Numbered from the stretch's first letter, positions 9,096 to 17,321 are shown. The stretch: 56,376 nucleotides of DNA from Salegentibacter sp. 24 (GCF_004362395.1 NZ_SNWE01000027.1:1-56376); one strand, 5' to 3'. Notes: generated by a model from the sequence alone, not told the origin. Numbers and translations: made by a program.

Positions 9096-9512
9096 TTATT
9101 CTTTTGAATGTAAAGCGAGTTTATTTCCTTCAGAATCAATAAAAATGGCAAAATGACCTGACTCCTGGTTTATTAAAGTTTTGGTCATTACAATTCTCCC
9201 ACCAGCAGCTTCAACTCTGTTTAAAATATGGTTTAGATCCCTTCCGGCATTGAGATAAAGAAGGGGACCAATTATTCCTGGTATTGAATTTGGCCCCGTA
9301 ACAATGGCTCCTCCAATACCCTTTTCCGCTGGAAAAAATGCCATTGCATAATTACCATCAAATTGGGTTTCCATATCAATATTGAAAATCCGATTATAAA
9401 AATCAACGGCTTGTTGAAAATTGATTGCAGGAATTTCAAACCAGCTTATAAAGTCTTTTACAGGTTGTTCTCCTTGTTTTTCTTTTTTCTTCTTTTGTGT
9501 AGTTCCTCCCAT
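9096..9512 (-). CDS. small VOC (glyoxalase/bleomycin-resistance fold) protein
   Basis: A 138-residue single VOC module of the glyoxalase I-like superfamily, whose members are metal-dependent isomerases, dioxygenases or binding proteins. It opens FISWFEIPAINFQQAVDFY and closes FIDSEGNKLALHS, which are the two characteristic beta-alpha-beta-beta halves. The first 20 residues carry a lysine-rich stretch (TTQKKKKEKQGEQ), echoing the basic tails of the next two proteins in the operon. It starts 15 bases after the nitrilase stop and ends 2 bases before the decarboxylase start. The family assignment is firm; the function is unknown. Confidence 0.82.
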   Translation of the reverse strand: MGGTTQKKKKEKQGEQPVKDFISWFEIPAINFQQAVDFYNRIFNIDMETQFDGNYAMAFFPAEKGIGGAIVTGPNSIPGIIGPLLYLNAGRDLNHILNRVEAAGGRIVMTKTLINQESGHFAIFIDSEGNKLALHSKE

Positions 9513-9527
9513 AGTTCTGTTTTTTGA

Positions 9528-10460
9528 TTATGCTCCAAATCCTTTATATCCTGTAGGATTTTCCGGTGGTTCATATTCGTGTTCTTTCAACTTTAATTCG
9601 GCAAGATTATCTAGTCGGGTAGGTTTAATAAGCGGCCCCAGGGAATTAAGATAAGGCAACTGAGCACCCTGCTGGTATATATGGAAATCACCTATATGAT
9701 CTCTAAAACTTTTTAAAGGTTGCCCTAAACGTAGTACACCTAGTTCCCGACTTCTTCTTACCCGATTTATATTGAGTTCCAGTGGAAAAATCTCTTCGTT
9801 CCCTTCAGCCTGATAGATCACCCTGCCATCGGGGCCACAAACCAGGGATCTTCCATTGCCACCTGATTCGAGCCCGTTCACATCGAAAAAGTAGCATTGA
9901 TTGACAGCGGCCATAGCCCTTACTATAGATAATTCTATTTCCCTATCTATAGTTCCTGTCATAGTTGGATGCAGAATAACCTCTGCTCCCATTACCGCCA
10001 ATGTTCGAACCGTTTCAGGAAACCACATATCATAACAAATGGATATTCCGAATTTAGCCACTCCCGGCACATCAAAAACACAGAATCCTGAACCCGGGGT
10101 AACTCCAACTTCATAAGGATAGAAAGGAAACATTTTTCTATATCGTGTAACAATTTCCCCTTGCGGATTGATCACCGTTGCAGTGTTATAGATTTTACCT
10201 TCACTTTTCTCAAAGATGGAACCTGGCAATAACCAAACTCCGTGCTTTCTGGCCATAGCCTGCATTTCCTTTTCAAAATCTCCCGGAATTTCCTGCGCAT
10301 TATGGGTTAAGGGACCGTAGCCGCATAACTCGCTAAACACTACCATATCAACCCAGGGGTAAAGACTCATGGTAATATCTAGTTTGAGCTTCATCATTTC
10401 CACATTGGAAGTGACTGCGGAAACCTTCATTTGTATTCCTGCTATTGCAAATGGATTCAT
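9528..10460 (-). CDS. nitrilase-superfamily amidohydrolase
   Basis: A carbon-nitrogen hydrolase of the nitrilase superfamily, which hydrolyses amides, carbamoyl amines or nitriles through a Glu-Lys-Cys triad. The triad is visible as E44 in FSELCGYG, K109 in YRKMFPFY and C142 in ISICYDMWFPE. The 310-residue length is close to N-carbamoylputrescine amidase and beta-ureidopropionase (about 290-330). Its place in an operon with a basic-amino-acid decarboxylase makes an amidase acting on a diamine or omega-amino-acid amide plausible, but this is inference. A -7 box at 10486-10493 may give it a promoter independent of the aminotransferase gene. Confidence 0.87.
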   Translation of the reverse strand: MNPFAIAGIQMKVSAVTSNVEMMKLKLDITMSLYPWVDMVVFSELCGYGPLTHNAQEIPGDFEKEMQAMARKHGVWLLPGSIFEKSEGKIYNTATVINPQGEIVTRYRKMFPFYPYEVGVTPGSGFCVFDVPGVAKFGISICYDMWFPETVRTLAVMGAEVILHPTMTGTIDREIELSIVRAMAAVNQCYFFDVNGLESGGNGRSLVCGPDGRVIYQAEGNEEIFPLELNINRVRRSRELGVLRLGQPLKSFRDHIGDFHIYQQGAQLPYLNSLGPLIKPTRLDNLAELKLKEHEYEPPENPTGYKGFGA

Positions 10461-10485
10461 ATATTTTCAATTTATTATTATCCGC

Positions 10486-10493
10486 CAAAACTA
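10486..10493 (-). promoter_or_regulatory. candidate internal -7 box for the nitrilase operon
   Basis: On the minus strand this reads TAGTTTTG, an exact match to TAnnTTTG, placed to start transcription about 20 bases before the nitrilase ATG. No TTG box is seen at the expected distance upstream, so it is a weak call. Confidence 0.35.
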
Positions 10494-10508
10494 TTTTTTC
10501 GGACTCCT

Positions 10509-10538
10509 TAACTAGTTTTCTCTTAAAAAAACTGGTTA
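10509..10538 (-). repeat. hairpin between aminotransferase and nitrilase genes
   Basis: TAACTAGTTTT (10509-10519) can pair with AAAACTGGTTA (10528-10538) with one wobble pair and an 8-base loop. No T-run follows on the minus strand, so it is not a standard terminator. It lies in the 166 bases between two genes of the cluster and may cause partial termination or mRNA processing. Confidence 0.4.
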
Positions 10539-10626
10539 GTACATTTACTACTTAAATTCACAACAAAATAGTTAGGTAACAGCTCCCGGAATTTTCCTGA
10601 ACAGCTTTTCAACAACTCACTAAAAT

Positions 10627-11934
10627 TTAAGTATGTTTTCTTATTTGGTTCTCCAGAATATCCAAACCTTTATTTAATTGTTTATCGCTAATTACCAACG
10701 GGCACAATATTCTTAGAACATTTTTAAAGGTACCTGCGCTTATTAAAATGAGACCTTCCTGGGCGCAGCCTTTAAGAATCTTAGCACATAATTCCGTATG
10801 TGGATTTGATGGATCGTTATCCTTTATGAATTCGATCCCTATCATAGCACCTATTCCTCTTACATCACCAATCTCCGGACATTCCTTTCTAAATGTTTCC
10901 ATCCGCTTTGTAATGATCTTACCGATATAAATGGCACGTTCATTAAGATTCTCATCCTTCATAAACTGGATAGTAGCTAAGGCAGCAGCACAACAGACTG
11001 GACTTCCTATATAGGTGCCGCCAATAGTACCCGGCTCTGCAGCATCCATGATTTTAGCACTACCCAGGACAGCAGCAATAGGAAGGCCAGAACCCATAGA
11101 TTTGGCGTAGGTACTCAGGTCAGGCTGTACTCCATAATGCTGCCAGCTGGCCCAATGACCTGTGCGACAGAACCCGCTTTGGATTTCATCGAATATGAGC
11201 AAAACCCCGTGCTCATCACAAAAGGAACGAAGTCCTTCCAGATATTTTTTTGGAATAGGATTAAAACCACCTTCTCCCTGAAGTGGCTCTACAATTATGG
11301 CAGCAACACTATTGATATCAACCATACTATGCGCACTCTCCCTGAGCCTTTTGAGTTCTGTTTCCACAAATTCTTCCATGGTTTGTGTACCGTGATATTT
11401 GTAAAAATTTGGAAAAGGAATTCGATAAACTTCTGGAGCAAAAGGCCCTGAAGAAAATTTATAGTTCACCTTACTGGTCAGGCTCATCCCCATCAATGTC
11501 CGGCCATGATATGCTTCGGTAAAACAAATTACCGCTGGTCTTTTTGTTGCCTGTCGTGCAATCTTAATCGCATTCTCCACAGCTTCAGCCCCTGTGCTGA
11601 TTAACATTGCTTTTGTTCTATCCCCATGAGGAAGAATTTCAGCAAGTACTTCACAAAGCTTGATATAAGGCTCGTATGTAACTACATTAAAACTGGTATG
11701 AAGATATTTTTCGGCCTGTTCCTGGATAGCCTTTACCACCGGTTCCGGACAATGCCCGGCATTGACAACACCTATTCCCCCAGCAAAGTCTATATGCTCT
11801 TTTCCGTCTACATCTGTTATTATTGCTCCTTTAGCCTCTTTAACCGTGGCTGTATTGAAAACACCAACTCCGTTGGCTACAATGTTTTTTCTCCTATCAA
11901 GGAGTTGCTGAGATTTGGTTTGCTCTTCAGTCAT
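10627..11934 (-). CDS. class III aminotransferase, GABA-aminotransferase type
   Basis: A class III PLP aminotransferase related to GabT/PuuE, moving the omega-amino group of GABA, 5-aminovalerate, ornithine or similar to 2-oxoglutarate. With the ATG at 11934 (MTEEQTKSQ) it has 435 residues. The PLP lysine is K278 in YAKSMGSGLP and the pyridine-binding aspartate is D249 in FDEIQSGF. An in-frame TTG at 11979 would add 15 residues, but the ATG agrees better with the family N-terminus. Directly upstream on the same strand are a possible 42-codon frame and an Lrp-type regulator. Together with the aldehyde dehydrogenase it could form a GABA-to-succinate route. The exact amine is uncertain. Confidence 0.88.
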   Translation of the reverse strand: MTEEQTKSQQLLDRRKNIVANGVGVFNTATVKEAKGAIITDVDGKEHIDFAGGIGVVNAGHCPEPVVKAIQEQAEKYLHTSFNVVTYEPYIKLCEVLAEILPHGDRTKAMLISTGAEAVENAIKIARQATKRPAVICFTEAYHGRTLMGMSLTSKVNYKFSSGPFAPEVYRIPFPNFYKYHGTQTMEEFVETELKRLRESAHSMVDINSVAAIIVEPLQGEGGFNPIPKKYLEGLRSFCDEHGVLLIFDEIQSGFCRTGHWASWQHYGVQPDLSTYAKSMGSGLPIAAVLGSAKIMDAAEPGTIGGTYIGSPVCCAAALATIQFMKDENLNERAIYIGKIITKRMETFRKECPEIGDVRGIGAMIGIEFIKDNDPSNPHTELCAKILKGCAQEGLILISAGTFKNVLRILCPLVISDKQLNKGLDILENQIRKHT

Positions 11935-11979
11935 AAATACTTGGATATTCTTTTGAATGGTTAATTTAAAAACTTGCAA

Positions 11980-12351
11980 AGGGAGGGAAGATAAAAGTAA
12001 GTAGGTCCTAAACCTTCTTTCGCCGCTTGTTAATATACAATATTATTTTCGTATATCCCACGTCCTTTACACTGAAAACCAGACTTAAAGGCGATTTATC
12101 GCTAATTTCAGGAGAGAAAACTTGTTCAATATTCATTCTAAAAGATAAACCAGAATACTATTTATTTCATTAATATTCAATAATTTATAGATCCATAAAA
12201 AGCAAACTGTAATCAATTTTTCATTTACCAAATTACCTAACTTGAAATTTTTGAAAAAATATCAAAATTAAGTTGCAAAGAACTTTAAAGTTTAATATTG
12301 TCCCATTTGAGATATTGAGGGATCCTATTTTAAAAAATTCTTTCAAATAAA
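11980..12351 (-). other. 372-base gap between lrp and the aminotransferase gene
   Basis: This stretch is very AT-rich on its lrp side (12140-12351) and less so at 12000-12130, where a 42-codon frame lies. It holds a small palindrome, GCGAT-TT-ATCGC (12091-12102), which falls inside that frame. I see no clear terminator for lrp and no complete promoter. One TAATTTTG (minus strand, 12270-12263) is too far from the aminotransferase gene to be its obvious promoter. Confidence 0.4.
12008..12136 (-). CDS. possible 42-residue protein
   Basis: A frame from ATG at 12136 to TAG at 12008 encodes 42 residues, beginning MNIEQVFSPEISDKS and ending with a very basic NKRRKKV. It sits where base composition rises above the AT-rich surroundings, 73 bases upstream of the aminotransferase ATG and on the same strand. 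There is no recognisable domain or strong ribosome-binding site. It could be a real small protein, a leader peptide, or the decayed end of an older gene. Confidence 0.3.
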   Translation of the reverse strand: MNIEQVFSPEISDKSPLSLVFSVKDVGYTKIILYINKRRKKV

Positions 12352-12810
12352 CTAAAGGGGAACAGCCGTGGTACTTTTCACAGGACTGATAACAAAGGTG
12401 CTTTGGGTGCTACCAATATGATCTAAACTGGTTAGTTTAGTGACCATAAATTCACGGTAGGCTTCCATATCTTTGACCAGTACTTTTAAAATATAATCAT
12501 ACTCGCCGCTTACATGATAACATTCCATTACCTCAGAGAGCTTCGTGACTTCAGTTTCAAATTTTGTTAGGTAAGACCGGGAATGTTGAATAAGTTTTAT
12601 CTGACAGAAAACCATAAAACTCTTTGCTACTTTATTTGGTGATACCAAGGCAACATATCCTGAAATTACGCCCTCGCGCTCCAGGCGTTTAATGCGCTCA
12701 AAAACAGCAGTTACTGATAGCTGCAATTTATTGGAAATCTCCTTATTGGTCATCTTACTATCGTCCTGAAGATGTTTTAAGATCTTCAAATCTTTTTGAT
12801 CTAATTTCAT
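12352..12810 (-). CDS. Lrp/AsnC-family transcriptional regulator
   Basis: The 152 residues show the standard two-domain layout. An N-terminal winged helix (KDLKILKHLQDDSKMTNKE, ending with recognition helix TAVFERIKRLEREGVI) is followed by the RAM/AsnC effector domain. Family members sense amino acids and control nearby metabolism genes. It is divergent from the methionine-gamma-lyase-like gene (157 bases between starts) and lies upstream of, and in line with, the aminotransferase operon, so it is well placed to control both. The effector is unknown; an amino acid used by these enzymes is the natural guess. Confidence 0.92.
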   Translation of the reverse strand: MKLDQKDLKILKHLQDDSKMTNKEISNKLQLSVTAVFERIKRLEREGVISGYVALVSPNKVAKSFMVFCQIKLIQHSRSYLTKFETEVTKLSEVMECYHVSGEYDYILKVLVKDMEAYREFMVTKLTSLDHIGSTQSTFVISPVKSTTAVPL

Positions 12811-12967
12811 ACTGAAAAATTTTCTAAACCGAATTTTAAACTGACTTAAATACCGATTTATTTTCTATTTAATATTCAATTTATAGTTTTATTTACTGTT
12901 TTTATATAAATATATTGATTTATTTACCTGTTAATCTTAATTTTAAAAAATCATTAAACCAACAACA

Positions 12968-14182
12968 ATGAATTATAAGCCCGCAAATAATATTCAGGAT
13001 CTTCAATATTTTGGCGAATTTGGAGGCGTTAATCCCTCGATATCTGATTCTTCGACCTATACTTTTCTTTCCGCCAAAACTATGTTTGATACTTTTGAAG
13101 GAAACTCTGAAGGATGTTACCTTTATTCCCGACATTCCTCTCCATCTAATTTATATTTAGGTGAAGCTCTTGGTGCGATGGAAGGCACCGAAACCGCAAA
13201 CGTGGCGGCCAGTGGAATGGGTGCTATCACCTCTACCCTGCTTCAGCTATGCCAGGCAGGTGATCATATTGTTTCCAGCCGCACGGTTTATGGGGGGACC
13301 TACGCCTTTATGAAAAATTTTATTCCAAAGTTCAACATACAGACTTCCTTTGTAGATATCACTAACCTAGAAGGCGTTGAAGCAGCGATTACTAAAAATA
13401 CCAAAATTTTATACTGTGAAACCCTAAGCAATCCACTTTTGGAAGTTGCCGACATTGAGGCATTGGCTAAAATCGCAAAGAAACATCAGCTAACTTTTGT
13501 GGTTGATAATACCTTTTCCCCACTGTCAGTTAGTCCGAAGGAATTGGGCTGTGATGTTGTAATTCATAGTTTAACTAAATTCATTAATGGTAGCAGTGAT
13601 ACAGTCGGTGGTGTTACCTGCGGGACTCAGGATTTCATCAATGCCCTTCGCAGCGTGAATGACGGGGCCAATATGTTGCTTGGCCCTACCATGGATAGCA
13701 TGAGGGCTGCTTCGGTTTTAAAGAATTTAAGAACCTTACATATAAGAATAAAACAGCACAGTAAAAATGCGATGTTTCTTGCTGAAAAATTTCAAGAAGA
13801 TGGTTTAAGAACGGTTTATCCCGGGTTACAAAATCACCCTGGCCATAAGACTTTTAAAAGAATGATGAATAAAGAATACGGTTTTGGAGGTTTGTTAACT
13901 TTAGATGTTGGCAGCCTTGATAAGGCCAACGAATTAATGGAGTTGATGCAGGAGAGAAATCTTGGGTATCTTGCCGTAAGTTTAGGCTTTTACAAAACCC
14001 TTTTTAGCGCCCCTGGCAGTTCTACCTCTTCTGAAATACCTCTGGAAGAACAGGAAAAAATGGGATTAAGTAATGGATTAATTCGTTTCTCCATCGGTCT
14101 GGACAACGATATAGAACGTACTTATAAAATGATGAAATCCTGCATGGAAGAAGTTGGAGTGTTGAGCAAGGAGACTGCGTAA
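12968..14182 (+). CDS. Cys/Met-metabolism PLP enzyme, methionine gamma-lyase-like
   Basis: A trans-sulfuration family PLP enzyme (methionine gamma-lyase, cystathionine gamma-lyase and relatives). The PLP lysine is K204 in SLTKFINGSSD, the cofactor aspartate is D180 in VVDNTFSP, and YGGTY (108-112) holds the catalytic tyrosine region. The usual YSRxxNPT segment is changed to YSRHSSPSN, so substrate preference may differ from textbook members. The 404 residues match the family. It is transcribed away from an Lrp-type regulator, which suggests amino-acid-responsive catabolism releasing 2-oxobutyrate, ammonia and a thiol. The family is certain; the precise reaction is not. Confidence 0.88.
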   Translation: MNYKPANNIQDLQYFGEFGGVNPSISDSSTYTFLSAKTMFDTFEGNSEGCYLYSRHSSPSNLYLGEALGAMEGTETANVAASGMGAITSTLLQLCQAGDHIVSSRTVYGGTYAFMKNFIPKFNIQTSFVDITNLEGVEAAITKNTKILYCETLSNPLLEVADIEALAKIAKKHQLTFVVDNTFSPLSVSPKELGCDVVIHSLTKFINGSSDTVGGVTCGTQDFINALRSVNDGANMLLGPTMDSMRAASVLKNLRTLHIRIKQHSKNAMFLAEKFQEDGLRTVYPGLQNHPGHKTFKRMMNKEYGFGGLLTLDVGSLDKANELMELMQERNLGYLAVSLGFYKTLFSAPGSSTSSEIPLEEQEKMGLSNGLIRFSIGLDNDIERTYKMMKSCMEEVGVLSKETA

Positions 14183-14273
14183 AAAAAGGATGACCACTTC
14201 AAAAATCGACTCGTTATCTTAGAAAAAGATTTTCGAACATTCTCTTTTTTGTATATTCACAAAAAATAATATT

Positions 14274-14855
14274 TTGAAAAAATTTCTTCTTCCCCTTTTC
14301 GTGCTGTTCTTAAGCCTTAACCTTTATTCACAAACCCAAAATGAAATTCGGCTATATTATGGTATCACCGATAGCAATCTATTAAGAAGTGAACGAGTTG
14401 ATGGCGCCGGAAATTCTGATATTGAAAATTCATATGAATTGGGGTTTAGATATTTACTTGCCATTACCGATAATTTAGCTCTGGAAACCGGACTTAATTA
14501 CTGGCAAGGCGATGTAGTGACAAGTTCTGCGCTCCCAAGGCCGGGTGAAGCTTCTTCTTCACAAGAATTGCAGACCACCTCTATTCCGATTTTTGCAAAT
14601 TTTACTTTTCTGGATTATTTCTTTGTAAATGGAGGTCCGGTGATGGATTTTCAAGGTTCCGCTAGCCAGTCAATAGACCCTCAGACTGGGATAGGCGTAG
14701 GTTTTGGACTTGGAGCTCAATATGCTTTTAATAACTTCAATATCTACATAAATCCTAATTTTAGAAGATATGCGGTAGTCCCGTTTGAGGAGAAGAATTT
14801 TCATCAGAAACTGACCACCTTTGGAGTACAACTTGGGATTGGTTATAAATTTTAA
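14274..14855 (+). CDS. outer-membrane beta-barrel protein
   Basis: A 193-residue secreted protein with a clear signal peptide (MKKFLLPLFVLFLSLNLYSQ) and a barrel-like alternation of strands ending in GIGYKF, with the C-terminal aromatic typical of outer-membrane barrels. It resembles the small porin-like proteins common in Bacteroidota. The start is TTG at 14274; it is needed to give the signal peptide its basic N-terminus. No specific role can be assigned. It may or may not be transcribed with the antiporter gene 130 bases on. Confidence 0.72.
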   Translation: MKKFLLPLFVLFLSLNLYSQTQNEIRLYYGITDSNLLRSERVDGAGNSDIENSYELGFRYLLAITDNLALETGLNYWQGDVVTSSALPRPGEASSSQELQTTSIPIFANFTFLDYFFVNGGPVMDFQGSASQSIDPQTGIGVGFGLGAQYAFNNFNIYINPNFRRYAVVPFEEKNFHQKLTTFGVQLGIGYKF

Positions 14856-14899
14856 ACAATTTATACTTTCATTGAAAACTTGCTCATTTTCCTTTAAAA

Positions 14900-14913
14900 T
14901 CGTAAAATTACGA
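14900..14913. repeat. short palindrome upstream of nhaC
   Basis: TCGTAA and TTACGA flank two A bases, a perfect six-base inverted repeat 75 bases before the antiporter start. It is compatible with a small operator, but could be chance in AT-rich DNA. Confidence 0.25.
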
Positions 14914-14987
14914 CCGAAAGTAAAAATCTGATTAAAATAAATTCAACCCAAACCTTGAAAAGAGGTTTATATACACTTCAAGCCTGA

Positions 14988-16475
14988 ATGGAAAACAGAG
15001 ACAAGCCAGAGAACGAGAAAATTCCAACAAATGAAGAACTTGGCATTTGGGAAGCCTTAATTCCCGTTTTTGCTCTTATTGCAATGTTGGCTTTTAACGT
15101 GTATGTTTTTGGCGGAGATGCATTAAGTGGTTCTAACCAGTTTGTACTATTGCTCGGCGGTGCTGTTGCAGCTGTAGTGGGTTATTTCAATGATGTGGAA
15201 TATGATAAAATGATAGATGAGGTTGCCGGCAACATTCAAAGTACTTCAGGGGCCATTTTAATTTTATTAATGGTAGGCGCACTTGCAGGAACCTGGCTTA
15301 TCTCGGGAATTATTCCCACTATGATCTACTACGGCTTACAAATATTGAATCCCACCATCTTTCTTGCAGCCTGCGTGATCATTTGTTCGGTGATTTCTGT
15401 GGCTACCGGAAGTAGCTGGACCACTTCTGCAACGGTAGGTATTGCCCTTATAGGAATTGCAGAAGCCTTGGGGATTTCCGTTGGAATGACAGCAGGAGCG
15501 ATTCTTTCCGGAGCATATTTTGGTGATAAATTATCCCCATTGAGTGACACTACCAATCTTGCACCCGCCATGGCAGGTACAGATTTATTCACGCATATAA
15601 AATATATGACCCTTACCACGGTTCCTACAATTATTATAACCTTAATTATTTTTATATTTATTGGTTTAAACCTGGAACCTTCTGGCGACACCGATACTTC
15701 GGCAATATTGGCTTCCATTGAAGATACTTTCTCCATAACTCCCTGGCTGTTTATTGTACCGGCAGTTGTTATTGCATTAATTATTAAGAAAACCTCTCCT
15801 TTAATAGCCTTATTACTGGGTACTCTTTTAGGCGCTGCCGCCGCCTTAATTTTTCAACCTGAAATTGTGGCACAGATAGCAGGAACCAGTGATCTAAATT
15901 TTATTAGTGGTTACCGCGGCGTTATGCAAGCCATTACGGTAGATACAGCGGTAGAAACCAATAATGAAAATTTAAACGATCTGTTTTCATCTGGAGGAAT
16001 GGCTGGAATGCTTGGTACCATTTGGTTAATTATTTGCGCCATGGTTTTTGGCGGAATTATGGAAGCCATTGGAGCCCTGGCTACAATTAGCAAAGCACTA
16101 TTAAATTTATTCCATACCACTTTTGGTTTATTTGCCAGTACGGTTTTTAGCTGCCTTGCCTTAAACGCAACAGCCTCGGATCAATATCTAGCAATTGTGG
16201 TCCCTGGAAAAATGTTTGCCAAGGCCTATCACAATAAAGGGCTTGCCCCTGAAAATTTAAGCCGAACATTAGAAGATTCAGGAACGGTAACTTCAGTATT
16301 AGTTCCCTGGAATACTTGCGGGGCATACCATAGTGGCGTATTAGGCGTTCCAACGGTCAGCTATATCGGCTATGCCTTTTTCAATTATTTAAGCCCGTTT
16401 ATGACCCTTCTTTTTGCTGCTTTCAGCATAAAAATCAAAGAACTCAGTGATTCCGCTAAAACTCAAACAGCGTAA
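14988..16475 (+). CDS. nhaC: Na+/H+ antiporter, NhaC family
   Basis: A 495-residue polytopic membrane protein with about 11 hydrophobic segments. Conserved NhaC features are visible, including TGSSWTTSATVGIA and GAYFGDKLSPLSDTTNLAPA. Such proteins exchange external protons for internal sodium across the inner membrane for pH and salt homeostasis, which fits a marine bacterium. The ATG at 14988 opens a short charged N-terminus (MENRDKPENEK) before the first membrane segment. It stands alone, with the barrel gene upstream and the peroxiredoxin operon downstream. Confidence 0.9.
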   Translation: MENRDKPENEKIPTNEELGIWEALIPVFALIAMLAFNVYVFGGDALSGSNQFVLLLGGAVAAVVGYFNDVEYDKMIDEVAGNIQSTSGAILILLMVGALAGTWLISGIIPTMIYYGLQILNPTIFLAACVIICSVISVATGSSWTTSATVGIALIGIAEALGISVGMTAGAILSGAYFGDKLSPLSDTTNLAPAMAGTDLFTHIKYMTLTTVPTIIITLIIFIFIGLNLEPSGDTDTSAILASIEDTFSITPWLFIVPAVVIALIIKKTSPLIALLLGTLLGAAAALIFQPEIVAQIAGTSDLNFISGYRGVMQAITVDTAVETNNENLNDLFSSGGMAGMLGTIWLIICAMVFGGIMEAIGALATISKALLNLFHTTFGLFASTVFSCLALNATASDQYLAIVVPGKMFAKAYHNKGLAPENLSRTLEDSGTVTSVLVPWNTCGAYHSGVLGVPTVSYIGYAFFNYLSPFMTLLFAAFSIKIKELSDSAKTQTA

Positions 16476-16537
16476 AAACCCAGTATTAATAAGGCTTATC
16501 ATTGTTAAATAGGATTTATCTATTCTATATAAAATAA

Positions 16538-16566
16538 ACTATAAGAATTCCTTATTCTTATATAGT
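16538..16566 (+). promoter_or_regulatory. imperfect dyad upstream of the peroxiredoxin promoter
   Basis: ACTATAAGAAT (16538-16548) is mirrored by ATTCTTATATAGT (16554-16566), with a two-base bulge. It ends about 40 bases before the -7 box of the peroxiredoxin gene, where an activator or repressor could bind. It does not match a PerR or OxyR consensus well enough for a name. Confidence 0.25.
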
Positions 16567-16607
16567 ATTTTAAAATTTCGATAACATTATACATCGGAAT
16601 CATTCCC

Positions 16608-16615
16608 TAAATTTG
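16608..16615 (+). promoter_or_regulatory. -7 box of the peroxiredoxin operon
   Basis: TAAATTTG matches the Bacteroidota -7 consensus TAnnTTTG exactly and lies 46 bases before the ATG. No TTG is visible about 19 bases upstream, which could mean an activator-dependent promoter. Confidence 0.5.
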
Positions 16616-16660
16616 CACCAGATTACAATAAAGTTAAACCAATAAAAAAATAGTAATAAT

Positions 16661-17299
16661 ATGTCATTAGTAGGAAAAAAATTTCCAAATTTAAGCGTTA
16701 ACGCAATGGATGAAATGGGTGATACCTTTCAATTGAACGTTTTGGAAGAAGCTCAGAAGAATAAGAAAAAAGTATTGTTATTCTGGTATCCAAAAGATTT
16801 CACCTTTGTTTGCCCTACAGAACTACATGCTTTCCAAAAGGCAGCCGAAGAATTCGAAAAAAGAAATGTAATGGTTATTGGAGCTTCTTGTGATACTCCA
16901 GAGGTACATTTCGCATGGTTGAATACCCCTAAAGATAATGGGGGAATTGAAGGTGTAAAATACCCAATTCTTGCTGATTCAAACAGAAACCTAAGTTCTC
17001 GTCTGGGAATTCTTGATATAACTGGTGAATCGTATGATGAAGAAACCGGGGATGTTACCCTAGAAGGAGACAACGTAACTTACCGTGCTACCTATCTTAT
17101 CGATGAAGATGGGAAAATTTTCCATGAAGGAGTAAATGATATGCCATTAGGTAGAAACGTAGCTGAATTCTTAAGGCTTGTAGACGCCTACACTCACGTT
17201 CAGGAAAAAGGTGAGGTTTGTCCTGCAAACTGGGAAGAAGGAAAAGAGGCAATGAACGCCGATAGAGACGGAGTCGCTTCTTACTTAAGCTTAAACTAA
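16661..17299 (+). CDS. 2-Cys peroxiredoxin (AhpC/Prx1 type)
   Basis: A thiol peroxidase of the AhpC/Prx1 group that reduces hydrogen peroxide and organic peroxides. The peroxidatic cysteine is C51 in FTFVCPTEL and the resolving cysteine is C187 in GEVCPANW, so it is a typical 2-Cys dimer. The 212-residue length is slightly above the usual 187-200 because of a small acidic insert around 122-140. A thioredoxin-like gene follows after 22 bases and is its likely reductant; no AhpF is seen. A -7 box and an upstream dyad suggest regulated expression. Confidence 0.93.
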   Translation: MSLVGKKFPNLSVNAMDEMGDTFQLNVLEEAQKNKKKVLLFWYPKDFTFVCPTELHAFQKAAEEFEKRNVMVIGASCDTPEVHFAWLNTPKDNGGIEGVKYPILADSNRNLSSRLGILDITGESYDEETGDVTLEGDNVTYRATYLIDEDGKIFHEGVNDMPLGRNVAEFLRLVDAYTHVQEKGEVCPANWEEGKEAMNADRDGVASYLSLN

Positions 17300-17321
17300 G
17301 AAAAAAGGGAAAGAGATTGTT

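Noticed and set aside
11137-11451. Plus-strand 104-codon frame opposite the aminotransferase gene
   Set aside because: It lies entirely within a well-conserved class III aminotransferase on the other strand and has no recognisable domain.
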